A stretch of DNA of 64,000 bases from Clostridium_AI sp002297865. Its GTDB lineage: Bacteria; Bacillota; Clostridia; Lachnospirales; Lachnospiraceae. The translations under genes and the position numbers were made by a program. Shown here piece by piece: positions 51,480 through 60,040 of this stretch (position 1 is its first letter; every line of letters starts with the position of its first letter). Location of the stretch: positions 1 to 64,000 of the forward strand of contig CALFNR010000183.1 of assembly GCA_937903005.1 (NCBI GenBank), given 5' to 3'. The notes under the pieces were generated by a model. That model saw only the letters and a list, made by a program, of their open reading frames with translations, was not told the DNA's origin and did not search any database.

Positions 51480-51698
51480 CAGAAATGTAGTATTATGTCG
51501 AAAACGCCTAGAACGCCTTATTTTACGCAGTTTTTGGGGGAGCCAAAGAGGAACTTGCCAACCTTTGGAAATCTTTACAATTTATAATGAAAGTGATAGA
51601 ATAAGCCTTAGCGTAAAGCTTTTTTGGAAAAATGTAGCGCGCAAATTTTCCAAAAAACACTGTTATGTTATTGTTATTAATGAAGGAGGATAATTATA
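51480..51698 (+). other. Long structured 5' leader of the PFOR gene
   Basis: Three pairings are visible: TTTACGC (51522-51528) with GCGTAAA (51611-51617) closing a large domain; CCAAAG (51543-51548) with CTTTGG (51573-51578) inside it; and a perfect 12-bp stem 51620-51631 with 51646-51657 just before the ribosome-binding site. The last stem is followed by CACTGTTATG and not by a T run, so it is not a standard terminator. An open frame here (51442-51693) lacks a ribosome-binding site and looks accidental. Confidence 0.45.
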
Positions 51699-54600
51699 AT
51701 GGCAAGAAAGATGAAAACCATGGATGGAAATACAGCAGCAGCACATGTTTCCTATGCATTTACGGATGTTGCAGCTATCTACCCTATTACACCATCATCA
51801 CCAATGGCTGATTATACAGACATGTGGGCTACTCAGGGTAGAAAGAATATTTTTGGACATGAAGTAGTATTATCAGAAATGCAGTCAGAAGGTGGTGCAG
51901 CAGGTGCTGTTCACGGTTCTTTACAGGCAGGTGCTTTAACAACAACATATACAGCATCTCAAGGTTTACTATTAATGATTCCTAATATGTATAAAATTGC
52001 AGGTGAGTTATTACCAGGTGTTATTAATGTAACAGCTCGTGCATTAGCTTCCCATGCATTATCTATTTTTGGAGATCATTCCGATATCTACGCTTGTCGT
52101 CAGACAGGTTTTGCTATGTTATGTACAAGCAGTGTTCAGGAAGTAATGGACTTAGGTGCTGTTGCTCACTTAGCTGCTATTAAAGGTAGAGTACCATTTA
52201 TGCATTTCTTTGATGGTTTTAGAACATCTCATGAAATTCAAAAAATCGCTATCTGGGATTATGATGATTTAAAAGAAATGTGCGATATGGATGCTGTTGA
52301 TGCATTCCGTAAGAGAGCATTAAATCCAAACCATCCAGTACAACGTGGTACAGCTCAGAACCCAGACGTATTCTTCCAGGCAAGAGAAGCAAGTAACCAG
52401 TACTACAACGCTCTTCCAGGTGTAGTAGAAGAATACATGAACAAAGTAAATGAAAAAATCGGTACGGATTATAAATTATTTAACTACTATGGTGCTCCAG
52501 ATGCAGAAAAAGTTATCGTTGCAATGGGTTCTGTATGTGAGACAATCGATGAAACAATTGATTACCTATTAAAAGCAGGAGAAAAAGTTGGTGTTGTTAA
52601 AGTTCGTCTTTACAGACCTTTCAGTGCAAAACACTTAATTGATGCGATTCCTGATACATGTAAGAGCATTGCAGTATTAGACAGAACAAAAGAGCCAGGT
52701 GCTCTTGGTGAGCCTCTGTACTTAGATGTAGTAGCTGCATTAAAAGATTCTAAATTCCATGATGTACCTATTTCTTCAGGTCGTTACGGTTTAGGTTCTA
52801 AAGATACTACACCTGCTGATATCATCGCAGTTTACAGAAATGAAGATAAGAAAAACTTTACAATCGGTATCAAAGATGATGTTACAAACCTTTCTCTTGA
52901 TAGAACAGAAAATCCTAACACTACACCAGAAAGTACAATCAGTTGTAAATTCTGGGGTCTTGGAGCAGATGGTACTGTAGGTGCTAACAAGAACTCTATT
53001 AAGATTATCGGTGACCACACAGATATGTATGCTCAGGCTTACTTTGATTATGATTCCAAAAAATCTGGTGGTGTTACAATTTCCCACTTACGTTTTGGTA
53101 AAGATCCAATTAAGTCAACATACTTAATCAATAAAGCAAACTTTGTTGCCTGTCATATGCCTGCTTATGTTAGAAAATATAACATGGTTCAGGACTTAAA
53201 AGACAATGGAACATTCTTACTTAACTGTTCATGGAACATGGAAGAAATCGAAAAACATTTACCAGGACAAGTTAAGAAATATATGTATGATCACAAAATC
53301 AACTTCTATACAATCGACGGTTTTAAATTAGGTAAAGAAATCGGTCTTGGTGGTCGTATCAATACAATTTTACAATCTGCATTCTTCAAATTAGCAGAAA
53401 TCATTCCAGCAGATGACGCTATCCAATACATGAAAGATGCTGCTACAGCAACATATTCTAAGAAGGGTGACGACGTCGTTCGTATGAATCATGAAGCTAT
53501 CGAAGCTGGTGCTAAGAATGTAGTGAAAGTTGAAATCCCAGAATCATGGGCTAATGCTACGGATGAAGTATTAGGTACTGATGTAACTGGTGATAGAGAA
53601 GACGTTGTAAAATACACTAACACAATTCAGAAAGCAATCAACTCTCAGACGGGTAATGACCTTCCTGTAAGTGCATTCGTTGATTATGCTGATGGTACTT
53701 TACCTTCAGGTTCTGCAGCTTATGAAAAACGTGGTGTTGCAATCGACGTTCCTTCATGGAATCCAGATAACTGTATCCAATGTAACTTCTGTTCATACGT
53801 ATGTCCACATGCATGTATTCGTCCAGTTGCTATGGATGATGCACAGGCTGCTAATGCTCCAGAAGGCAAGACAATGGACTTAACAGGTATGCCTGGATAT
53901 AAATTCGCAATGAGCATCTCCGTACTTGACTGTACAGGATGTGGTTCTTGTGTAAATGTCTGCCCAGGTAAGAAGGGTGAAAAAGCTCTTGCTATGGCTA
54001 ACATGGAATCACAATTACCAGCTCAGAAGATGTTTGATTATGGTGTAACATTAGATACTCCAGCGGCTGTTTCTGAGAAATTCAAAGAAACTACTGTTAA
54101 AGGAAGTCAGTTCAAACAGCCATTACTTGAGTTCTCTGGAGCTTGTGCAGGTTGTGGTGAAACACCATATGCTAAGTTAATGACGCAGTTATTTGGTGAT
54201 AGAATGTATATTGCCAATGCAACAGGATGTTCTTCCATCTGGGGTGGTTCTTCACCAGCATCACCATATACAGTAAACAGCAAAGGACAAGGTCCTGCAT
54301 GGGCTAACTCCTTATTCGAAGATAATGCTGAATATGGTTTTGGTATGAACTTAGCTCAGACAGCTTTAAGAAATCGTGTAGAAGATGCTGCTAGCGAATT
54401 AGCAGGACAGGTTTCTGACAACACAGTAAAAGCTGCTCTTGAAAAATATCTTGCTGCGAAAGATGCTACAAGTGCTGAAAGTGCAATCGCAACAAACGAA
54501 ATGATTGCAGCATTAGAGGCTTGTGGCTGTGACAATGAATTAAAAGATTATATCTTAAACAATAAAGATTTTGCTTCCAAGAAATCTCAATGGATTCTTG

Positions 54601-55229
54601 GTGGTGATGGATGGGCTTACGATATCGGATTCGGTGGTGTTGACCACGTATTAGCAAGTAACAAGAATGTTAATATCCTTGTATTCGATACAGAAGTTTA
54701 TTCCAATACAGGTGGTCAGTCTTCTAAGGCTACTCCAACAGGTGCAATCGCTCAGTTCGCAGCAGCTGGTAAAGAAGTTAAGAAGAAAGACTTAGCTGGA
54801 ATTGCCATGAGCTATGGCTATATATATGTAGCACAAATTGCTCAGGGTGCTGATTACAATCAATGTATCAAAGCATTCGTAGAAGCTGAAAGCTATGATG
54901 GTCCATCCTTAATTATCGCTTATGCTCCATGTATCAACCATGGTATCAAAGGTGGTATGAAGGGTGCTCAGACAGAAGAGAAACGTGCAGTACAGGCTGG
55001 TTACTGGCACTTATTCCGTTTCGACCCTCGTCTAGCAGAGCAAGGAAAGAATCCATTCCAATTAGATTCAAAAGCTCCTACAGCTGATTATCAGGAATTC
55101 ATTATGAGTGAGGTTCGTTACAACAGACTTGCTCGTACAAACCCTGAAAGAGCGAAAGAATTATTTGCTAAGGCTGAAGCAGATGCTAAGGCTAAGTATG
55201 AAGCTTTGGTAAAGAAAGCAGAGCAGTAG
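51699..55229 (+). CDS. nifJ: Pyruvate:ferredoxin (flavodoxin) oxidoreductase
   Basis: 1176 residues, single-chain PFOR that oxidises pyruvate to acetyl-CoA and CO2 and reduces ferredoxin, the main source of reductant for H2 and acetyl-CoA fermentation. Domains I-II (about 1-420), domain III (about 420-640), a two-[4Fe-4S] ferredoxin domain with C692/695/698/702 and C745/748/751/755, and a TPP domain (about 800-1176) with GDGWAYDIGFGG. The proximal cluster uses C816, C819, C844 and C1078, as in Desulfovibrio africanus PFOR. Strongly biased codons imply very high expression. GGAGG lies before the ATG. Confidence 0.97.
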   Translation: MARKMKTMDGNTAAAHVSYAFTDVAAIYPITPSSPMADYTDMWATQGRKNIFGHEVVLSEMQSEGGAAGAVHGSLQAGALTTTYTASQGLLLMIPNMYKIAGELLPGVINVTARALASHALSIFGDHSDIYACRQTGFAMLCTSSVQEVMDLGAVAHLAAIKGRVPFMHFFDGFRTSHEIQKIAIWDYDDLKEMCDMDAVDAFRKRALNPNHPVQRGTAQNPDVFFQAREASNQYYNALPGVVEEYMNKVNEKIGTDYKLFNYYGAPDAEKVIVAMGSVCETIDETIDYLLKAGEKVGVVKVRLYRPFSAKHLIDAIPDTCKSIAVLDRTKEPGALGEPLYLDVVAALKDSKFHDVPISSGRYGLGSKDTTPADIIAVYRNEDKKNFTIGIKDDVTNLSLDRTENPNTTPESTISCKFWGLGADGTVGANKNSIKIIGDHTDMYAQAYFDYDSKKSGGVTISHLRFGKDPIKSTYLINKANFVACHMPAYVRKYNMVQDLKDNGTFLLNCSWNMEEIEKHLPGQVKKYMYDHKINFYTIDGFKLGKEIGLGGRINTILQSAFFKLAEIIPADDAIQYMKDAATATYSKKGDDVVRMNHEAIEAGAKNVVKVEIPESWANATDEVLGTDVTGDREDVVKYTNTIQKAINSQTGNDLPVSAFVDYADGTLPSGSAAYEKRGVAIDVPSWNPDNCIQCNFCSYVCPHACIRPVAMDDAQAANAPEGKTMDLTGMPGYKFAMSISVLDCTGCGSCVNVCPGKKGEKALAMANMESQLPAQKMFDYGVTLDTPAAVSEKFKETTVKGSQFKQPLLEFSGACAGCGETPYAKLMTQLFGDRMYIANATGCSSIWGGSSPASPYTVNSKGQGPAWANSLFEDNAEYGFGMNLAQTALRNRVEDAASELAGQVSDNTVKAALEKYLAAKDATSAESAIATNEMIAALEACGCDNELKDYILNNKDFASKKSQWILGGDGWAYDIGFGGVDHVLASNKNVNILVFDTEVYSNTGGQSSKATPTGAIAQFAAAGKEVKKKDLAGIAMSYGYIYVAQIAQGADYNQCIKAFVEAESYDGPSLIIAYAPCINHGIKGGMKGAQTEEKRAVQAGYWHLFRFDPRLAEQGKNPFQLDSKAPTADYQEFIMSEVRYNRLARTNPERAKELFAKAEADAKAKYEALVKKAEQ

Positions 55230-55324
55230 TAATATAAGGGTTCAATGCCCATAAGCCTCGGTTATGTATGAGGTATTAATAAAAATGACAGAACATTTAT
55301 AACAGACTAATAGACAAATATAAG

Positions 55325-55367
55325 GAAATGCCTATGGGGTGACGACTCTGTAGGCATTTCTTCTTTT
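55325..55367 (+). terminator. PFOR terminator
   Basis: Perfect 10-bp stem GAAATGCCTA/TAGGCATTTC with a 16-nt loop, followed by TTCTTTT. Confidence 0.8.
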
Positions 55368-55469
55368 AATTTATAAGATAATTTATAAGAAATTTCTCTT
55401 CTAGGCTAGTTCATAAAAAATAAGACAAAGCAATAAACTGTTATAAACGAATAAAGTGGGTGCATAGTA

Positions 55470-56408
55470 TTGGATCAGCTATATCCAAAGTTTATTGTCA
55501 TAGAACTGCCTAAATGTAATGAAAAAAGAACATGGATTCAGAAAGTATTCAGAATGCTTAGTCATCATAGTTATGATGCAGATGCAATAAAGCGACTAAA
55601 CTTTAACGCGAATGAAATAATGCTAATAGGAACGAAAGGATTGCGAATCACCCTTCCATTTCCTGAAAACGAGGTAAAGGAGATACCAGAAGATTATCTG
55701 GATAACTATATACGAAAAATACTAGACCTATATGATATACCAGGATGTTATTTATCTAGAGAGTTAAGCTTTTTAAATAGCAGGTTTGATATGAATAAGA
55801 AGTGGATTTTTGAGTATCTCTTCTTTAAAGAAGGCATAACCCTCTTTTTAGAAAAGTGTGGCATTCAAAAAAAGACTGCAAGATTTGTAGTAATTGACTC
55901 AGGAAATAAAAAAGTGGAAACAATACTACAGATTATATTAGAATATACAAACTATTTAACGATTGTAACCAATCGAGTGGAGCATTTTAAAAATGCGGTA
56001 GAGGTGGTTTATGAAGAAACCGGTTTAATGATGGAGGTTGTGTCTGCTTACACCCAAAAGAACATTATGGGAAATGTAGTGATTAATTTAGACAGGGACT
56101 GTTACCGCATCTATTCCAATTTTGAGCAGGATGCTTATGTAATTGATTTAGAGTTCACAGATAAAAAATTAGACTACCTTGCCAATCGCCGGAAGGACTT
56201 AACCATTTTATATGATTATGATTTCCTAATTGATGGACAGAAACTAGAGAAGGAACTAGCAGCGGAAATATTGGTAAGGGATAATTGGAAATTGAGTCGA
56301 TTTGTAAAGCGTACAGAGATGTCATTGACAGCCAGCGAATTAGAAACTATTTCAAATTATTACAAGCTGCAGATTCAGAAGATGAAAATACTTTCTATGA
56401 GAAAATAG
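55470..56408 (+). CDS. Hypothetical protein (312 aa), TTG start
   Basis: Not recognised. 312 residues, soluble, strand/helix alternation, rich in Lys, Asp and Tyr. A central Rossmann-like stretch (FVVIDSGNKKVETILQIIL, then YLTIVTNRVEHF) at about 142-175 suggests a nucleotide- or ligand-binding core without a clear GxGxxG. The start is TTG 55470, since no ATG with a ribosome-binding site occurs near; AAGTGGGTG lies about 8 bp upstream. It directly precedes the greA promoter. Possibly a lineage-specific accessory of the greA-lysS locus; function unknown. Confidence 0.55.
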   Translation: MDQLYPKFIVIELPKCNEKRTWIQKVFRMLSHHSYDADAIKRLNFNANEIMLIGTKGLRITLPFPENEVKEIPEDYLDNYIRKILDLYDIPGCYLSRELSFLNSRFDMNKKWIFEYLFFKEGITLFLEKCGIQKKTARFVVIDSGNKKVETILQIILEYTNYLTIVTNRVEHFKNAVEVVYEETGLMMEVVSAYTQKNIMGNVVINLDRDCYRIYSNFEQDAYVIDLEFTDKKLDYLANRRKDLTILYDYDFLIDGQKLEKELAAEILVRDNWKLSRFVKRTEMSLTASELETISNYYKLQIQKMKILSMRK

Positions 56409-56453
56409 TCCACGCCAAACGCAACCGATTGCTAGATTATGGGGCTATTCAGA

Positions 56454-56482
56454 TTGACAACATTGCATAGGTAGGTTATAAT
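56454..56482 (+). promoter_or_regulatory. Consensus promoter of greA-lysS
   Basis: Perfect TTGACA (56454-56459), 17-bp spacer, perfect TATAAT (56477-56482). Unusually close to the ideal sigma-A promoter. Confidence 0.9.
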
Positions 56483-56536
56483 ACTAAGAATGTGAAAGAC
56501 CATTTTCAAAGATATTAATATGGAGGTTGGGGCAAC

Positions 56537-57019
56537 ATGGCAGAAAAGAAAAATATATTAACGTATGAAGGATTAAGAAGTTTAGAGGATGAACTTCAAG
56601 ATTTAAAAGTAAATAGACGTAAACAGGTAGCTCAGAAAATCAAAGAAGCACGAGAACAAGGTGACTTATCAGAAAACGCTGAATATGATGCAGCGAAAGA
56701 TGAGCAGCGTGATATAGAAGCTCGTATTGAAGAAATCGAAAAGATTTTAAAGAATGCAGAAGTTGTAGTAGAAGAAGATGTTGACCTTGACGTAATTAAC
56801 ATCGGATGTAAAGTTAAAATCATCGATATGGAATATGATGATGAATTAGAGTATAAAATTGTTGGTTCAACAGAGGCAAACAGTTTAAAAGGTAAGATTT
56901 CTAACGAATCACCTGTTGGAAAAGCACTTATCGGTGCAAGACAGGGAGATATCGTAGAAGTAGAAACTCATGCCGGCGTTTTAAAATATAAAATCGTGGA
57001 AATACAACGTTCAAACTAG
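56537..57019 (+). CDS. greA: Transcription elongation factor GreA
   Basis: 160 residues. N-terminal antiparallel coiled coil (about 1-78) with the tip acidic residues in GDLSENAEYDAAKD that stimulate RNA cleavage by backtracked RNA polymerase, and a C-terminal FKBP-like domain (about 82-160, ISNESPVGKALIGA). GGAGG precedes the ATG. Followed 32 bp later by lysS; greA-lysS is a common Firmicute operon. Confidence 0.96.
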   Translation: MAEKKNILTYEGLRSLEDELQDLKVNRRKQVAQKIKEAREQGDLSENAEYDAAKDEQRDIEARIEEIEKILKNAEVVVEEDVDLDVINIGCKVKIIDMEYDDELEYKIVGSTEANSLKGKISNESPVGKALIGARQGDIVEVETHAGVLKYKIVEIQRSN

Positions 57020-57051
57020 TGAATCTACGGTAAGAAAAGGAGAGAGAGATC

Positions 57052-58548
57052 TTGGCAGGTCAGAATAATCAACAAGCCCCAGAGCAAAATGTAAGTGAAT
57101 TATTAAAGGTTAAGAGACAGAAGCTTGCAGATTTACAGGCAGCTGGAAAAGACCCTTTTGCAATCACAAAGTATGATGTAACACATCATTCAACAGACGT
57201 AAAAGAAAATTTTGAAGAATTAGAAGGACAGGAAGTATCTTTAGCAGGACGTATGATGTTCAAACGTGTAATGGGTAAAGCTTCTTTCTGTAACATTCAG
57301 GATTTCAAAGGCCGTATTCAGGCATATGTAGCACGTGATGAAATTGGAGAAGATTCCTACAAAGATTTCAAAAAATATGATGTGGGTGATATTCTAGGTA
57401 TTAAAGGTAAAGTATTTAAGACCAAGACAGGTGAAATCTCTATCCATGCAGCAGAAGTTACATTGCTTTCTAAGAGCTTGCAGGTTCTACCAGAAAAATA
57501 TCATGGTTTAACAGATACAGATACTAGATATCGTCAAAGATACGTTGACTTAATCATGAACGAAGAAGTCAAAGATACTTTCGTAAAACGTTCACAGATT
57601 ATCTCAAGTATCCGTCGTTTCTTGGATTCTCAGAACTTCATGGAAGTTGAGACACCTATGATCGTTTCCAATGCAGGTGGTGCAGCAGCAAGACCTTTCG
57701 AAACACACTTTAATGCATTAGATGAAGATTTAAAACTTCGTATCTCTCTTGAATTATATCTTAAGAGATTAATCGTTGGTGGCATGGAACGTGTTTATGA
57801 AATTGGACGAGTATTCCGTAATGAAGGTACAGATGCTAGACATAACCCAGAGTTCACTCTTATGGAATTATATCAAGCATACACAGATTATTATGGAATG
57901 ATGGATTTAACAGAGAATATGTTCCGCCACGTAGCACAGGAAGTTTGTGGTACAACATTAATTCCTTATGCAGAAGTAATGATCGACCTTGGTAAACCTT
58001 TCGAAAGAATTACTATGGTAGATGCAGTTAAGAAATATGCTGGCGTTGACTTTAATGAAATTAAAACATTAGAAGAAGCAAGAGCAATTGCGAAGGAAAA
58101 ACACGTAGAATTCGAAGAAAGACATACAAAAGGTGATATCCTTAATTTATTCTTCGAAGAGTATGTAGAAGAAAAATTAATTCAGCCTACATTCGTAATG
58201 GATCACCCAATTGAGATTTCTCCTTTAACGAAGAAGAAACCTGAGAATCCAGAGTATGTAGAACGTTTTGAGTTATTCATCTATGGACGTGAAATGTGTA
58301 ATGCTTATTCAGAGTTAAACGATCCGATTGATCAGAGAGAACGTTTTGCCGCGCAGGAAGAGGCATTTGCAGCAGGTGATGAGGAAGCGAACCATACAGA
58401 TGAAGACTTCTTAAATGCGCTTGCAATTGGTATGCCTCCAACTGGTGGTATTGGATATGGAATTGACCGTCTTGTAATGCTGTTGACCAATTCGCCAGCG
58501 ATTAGGGATGTGTTGTTGTTCCCTACTATGAAGAGTTTGGATAAATAA
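57052..58548 (+). CDS. lysS: Lysyl-tRNA synthetase, class II
   Basis: 498 residues. TTG start at 57052 behind AAGGAG (9 bp). N-terminal OB-fold anticodon-binding domain (about 55-150), then the class II catalytic core: motif 1 around FMEVETPMI, motif 2 EIGRVFRNEG, motif 3 GIGYGIDRLVML near the C-terminus. It charges tRNA-Lys. No T-box leader is visible upstream. The accessory zone with the toxin-antitoxin locus begins right after this gene. Confidence 0.97.
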   Translation: MAGQNNQQAPEQNVSELLKVKRQKLADLQAAGKDPFAITKYDVTHHSTDVKENFEELEGQEVSLAGRMMFKRVMGKASFCNIQDFKGRIQAYVARDEIGEDSYKDFKKYDVGDILGIKGKVFKTKTGEISIHAAEVTLLSKSLQVLPEKYHGLTDTDTRYRQRYVDLIMNEEVKDTFVKRSQIISSIRRFLDSQNFMEVETPMIVSNAGGAAARPFETHFNALDEDLKLRISLELYLKRLIVGGMERVYEIGRVFRNEGTDARHNPEFTLMELYQAYTDYYGMMDLTENMFRHVAQEVCGTTLIPYAEVMIDLGKPFERITMVDAVKKYAGVDFNEIKTLEEARAIAKEKHVEFEERHTKGDILNLFFEEYVEEKLIQPTFVMDHPIEISPLTKKKPENPEYVERFELFIYGREMCNAYSELNDPIDQRERFAAQEEAFAAGDEEANHTDEDFLNALAIGMPPTGGIGYGIDRLVMLLTNSPAIRDVLLFPTMKSLDK

Positions 58549-58608
58549 GAAGTTCTGAAAAGCCTTATTTTAAAGAAAAACTTAATAGTTCTTATATGAT
58601 GTTGAAAC

Positions 58609-58637
58609 GATTTTACGACAGTTTTACGACAAATATA
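58609..58637. repeat. Short direct repeat after lysS
   Basis: TTTTACGAC occurs twice in tandem (from 58612 and 58622). Read on the minus strand this encodes FVVKLS-stop, which resembles the C-terminal end of some tyrosine integrases, so it could be a trace of a lost mobile element. Weak evidence. Confidence 0.25.
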
Positions 58638-58654
58638 TGAGCGTGATATAGCAA

Positions 58655-58694
58655 AAACCTGTTATTAACTTAGTAATATATTGATAACAGGTTT
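58655..58694. terminator. Hairpin between lysS and the toxin-antitoxin locus
   Basis: Perfect 11-bp stem AAACCTGTTAT (58655-58665) with ATAACAGGTTT (58684-58694). Short T run on either side, so termination is plausible in both directions but not strong. Confidence 0.5.
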
Positions 58695-58719
58695 AATCAT
58701 TTGAAAAATATATCAAAAT

Positions 58720-58774
58720 TACACTAAAAAAAATATGATTTTTATGAACATTTTTTCCTTGTTTAGTGTATAAT
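58720..58774 (+). promoter_or_regulatory. Promoter of the toxin-antitoxin locus with flanking inverted repeat
   Basis: TATAAT at 58769-58774 stands about 30 bp before the first RNA repeat; the -35 region is poor. TACACTAAA (58720-58728) and TTTAGTGTA (58762-58770) form a perfect 9-bp inverted repeat whose right copy enters the -10, a possible repressor or looping site. Confidence 0.55.
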
Positions 58775-58802
58775 AATATATAAGAAATCAAATTGATTTC
58801 TC

Positions 58803-58945
58803 TAATGCACGGTTTCTTACACCGTTAAGTAAGGTTTTAATGCACAGTTTTCTTCGACTGTAAAAAGAAGGTTATAATGCATGGTGTTCCACTACCTTAA
58901 ATGTGGGTGATAATGCAGAGCGAAGAGTAATCTTCGCTCTTTTAT
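58803..58945 (+). ncRNA. toxI: Type III RNA antitoxin, four tandem 36-nt repeats (ToxI-like)
   Basis: TAATGCA recurs at 58803, 58838, 58875 and 58911, giving periods of 35, 37 and 36 nt. Repeat 1 forms an H-type pseudoknot: stem ACGGT (58809-58813)/ACCGT (58821-58825) and loop CTTAC (58816-58820) with downstream GTAAG (58829-58833). Repeat 2 keeps both stems with compensatory changes: ACAGT/ACTGT and CTTC/GAAG. Repeat 3 is weaker, with GGT/ACC and CCAC/GTGG. Repeat 4 instead forms the terminator. In ToxIN systems such 36-nt units bind and inactivate the toxin, which itself cuts the precursor. Confidence 0.88.
58917..58945 (+). terminator. Terminator between RNA antitoxin and toxin
   Basis: Perfect 9-bp stem AGAGCGAAG/CTTCGCTCT (58917-58925 with 58932-58940), 6-nt loop, TTTTATT tail. 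As in known type III loci, it limits readthrough into the toxin so that antitoxin RNA is in excess. Confidence 0.85.
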
Positions 58946-58965
58946 TGTGTATATAAGGAGAGTAA

Positions 58966-59463
58966 ATGATAAGATTCTACGATGTTGATAAGAATTATAT
59001 TAATTTTTTAAGAGGGATAGATAGACAAATTCCTAACTTATCGTATGAACCTCATGATAAGTTTGTTTGTGGAATTGTACTTGAGGTGAATGGGATAAAC
59101 TATTATGCACCAATTTCTCATTTTAACACACCTCAGAAAACCAATATACCTATATATGATAAGGATAAAGTTATATCTACAGTGAGATTTTGTTTTATGT
59201 TTCCAGCACCTTCTGAGGTACTAAAGGAGAAGAATTTTAAAGCTATATCTACTACAGATGAAAAGTATGCGAATTTATTAAATACAGAGTATGAATATTG
59301 CAAGAATCATATTGATGACTTACAAAAAAGAGCGAAGAGTGTTTACAAAATTGGTTGTAATAAAAATCATTATCTAAATCACACTTGTTGCGATTTTAAA
59401 AAGTTGGAAAGTGAGTATTCTAAATATGACGCAACTATTACATACCAACCAAAGGTTGAATAA
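58966..59463 (+). CDS. toxN: ToxN/AbiQ-family type III toxin endoribonuclease
   Basis: 165 residues, the usual length for ToxN. The N-terminus IRFYDVDKNYINFLRGID, the block CGIVLEVNGINYYAPISHF around 35-53, the central VRFCFMFPAP near 73-82, and the C-terminal TCCDFKKLESEYSKY match the pattern of ToxN (Pectobacterium, Bacillus) and AbiQ (Lactococcus). Ser51 in APIS occupies the position of the conserved active-site Thr/Ser. It should cleave mRNA and its own antitoxin precursor and cause growth arrest or abortive infection when phage disturb the balance. AAGGAG lies 5-6 bp before the ATG. Identity from remembered family pattern, not a database search. Confidence 0.85.
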   Translation: MIRFYDVDKNYINFLRGIDRQIPNLSYEPHDKFVCGIVLEVNGINYYAPISHFNTPQKTNIPIYDKDKVISTVRFCFMFPAPSEVLKEKNFKAISTTDEKYANLLNTEYEYCKNHIDDLQKRAKSVYKIGCNKNHYLNHTCCDFKKLESEYSKYDATITYQPKVE

Positions 59464-59662
59464 TACAGTAATAAGAATCATTATATTCTACACCTGTAAA
59501 CTCTTATTTATTCTATATGGCTTGATTTACCCCTAGGATATACACGTTTTTACCCACATAATAAAATTTCTATTTTAAGGGGTCCTATGTGTTAGGATAG
59601 TTGTCACAGTGAAAAAAATATAGTATGATAGGTTTCTACTATCAAAGGAAAGGCAGAACACT

Positions 59663-60040
59663 ATGGCAACGTATAGTAAGGAATTGAAAGAATCTTTAAT
59701 AACCAAAATGCTTGCACAGGACATATCAGCAGCAGAACTGGCAAGAGAAACAGGAATTAGTATTAATACTTTATATAGATGGAGAGACCGTGCAAAAAAG
59801 CAGGGAGGACTCTCCGTTTCTTCTTCTAAAACAGCAGACAAATGGAGTACCCATGAAAAATTTCAAATCGTGCTGGAAACCTCAGTATTAAGTGAAATAG
59901 AACTGGCAGAATACTGCCGCAAAAAAGGGCTATACCCTCAGCAGGTAAAAGAGTGGAAAAATGCCTGCATTCAGGCAAACGGTGGTGTTGCAGAGGAAGC
60001 ATCAAGACTGCAGCAGGAACACACTACTATTTATATCTGA
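59663..60040 (+). pseudogene. IS3 OrfA, 3' end lost
   Basis: About 120 residues with two helix-turn-helix units: ISAAELARETGISINTLYRW (about 25-44) and a second around SEIELAEYCRKKGLYPQQVKEW (about 80-100). The normal leucine-zipper end is missing; after SRLQQE the frame enters orfB sequence out of phase and stops after six residues. The DNA-binding part is intact, so the fragment might still occupy the inverted repeats. Confidence 0.8.

Noticed and set aside
51442..51693. 83-residue frame before PFOR
   Set aside because: No ribosome-binding site, overlaps the promoter and leader stems, and no sensible protein pattern.
58803..58945. The 36-nt repeats as a CRISPR array
   Set aside because: Only the 7-nt core and pairing pattern are shared; there are no identical repeats with unique spacers, no cas genes, and a ToxN-like gene follows.
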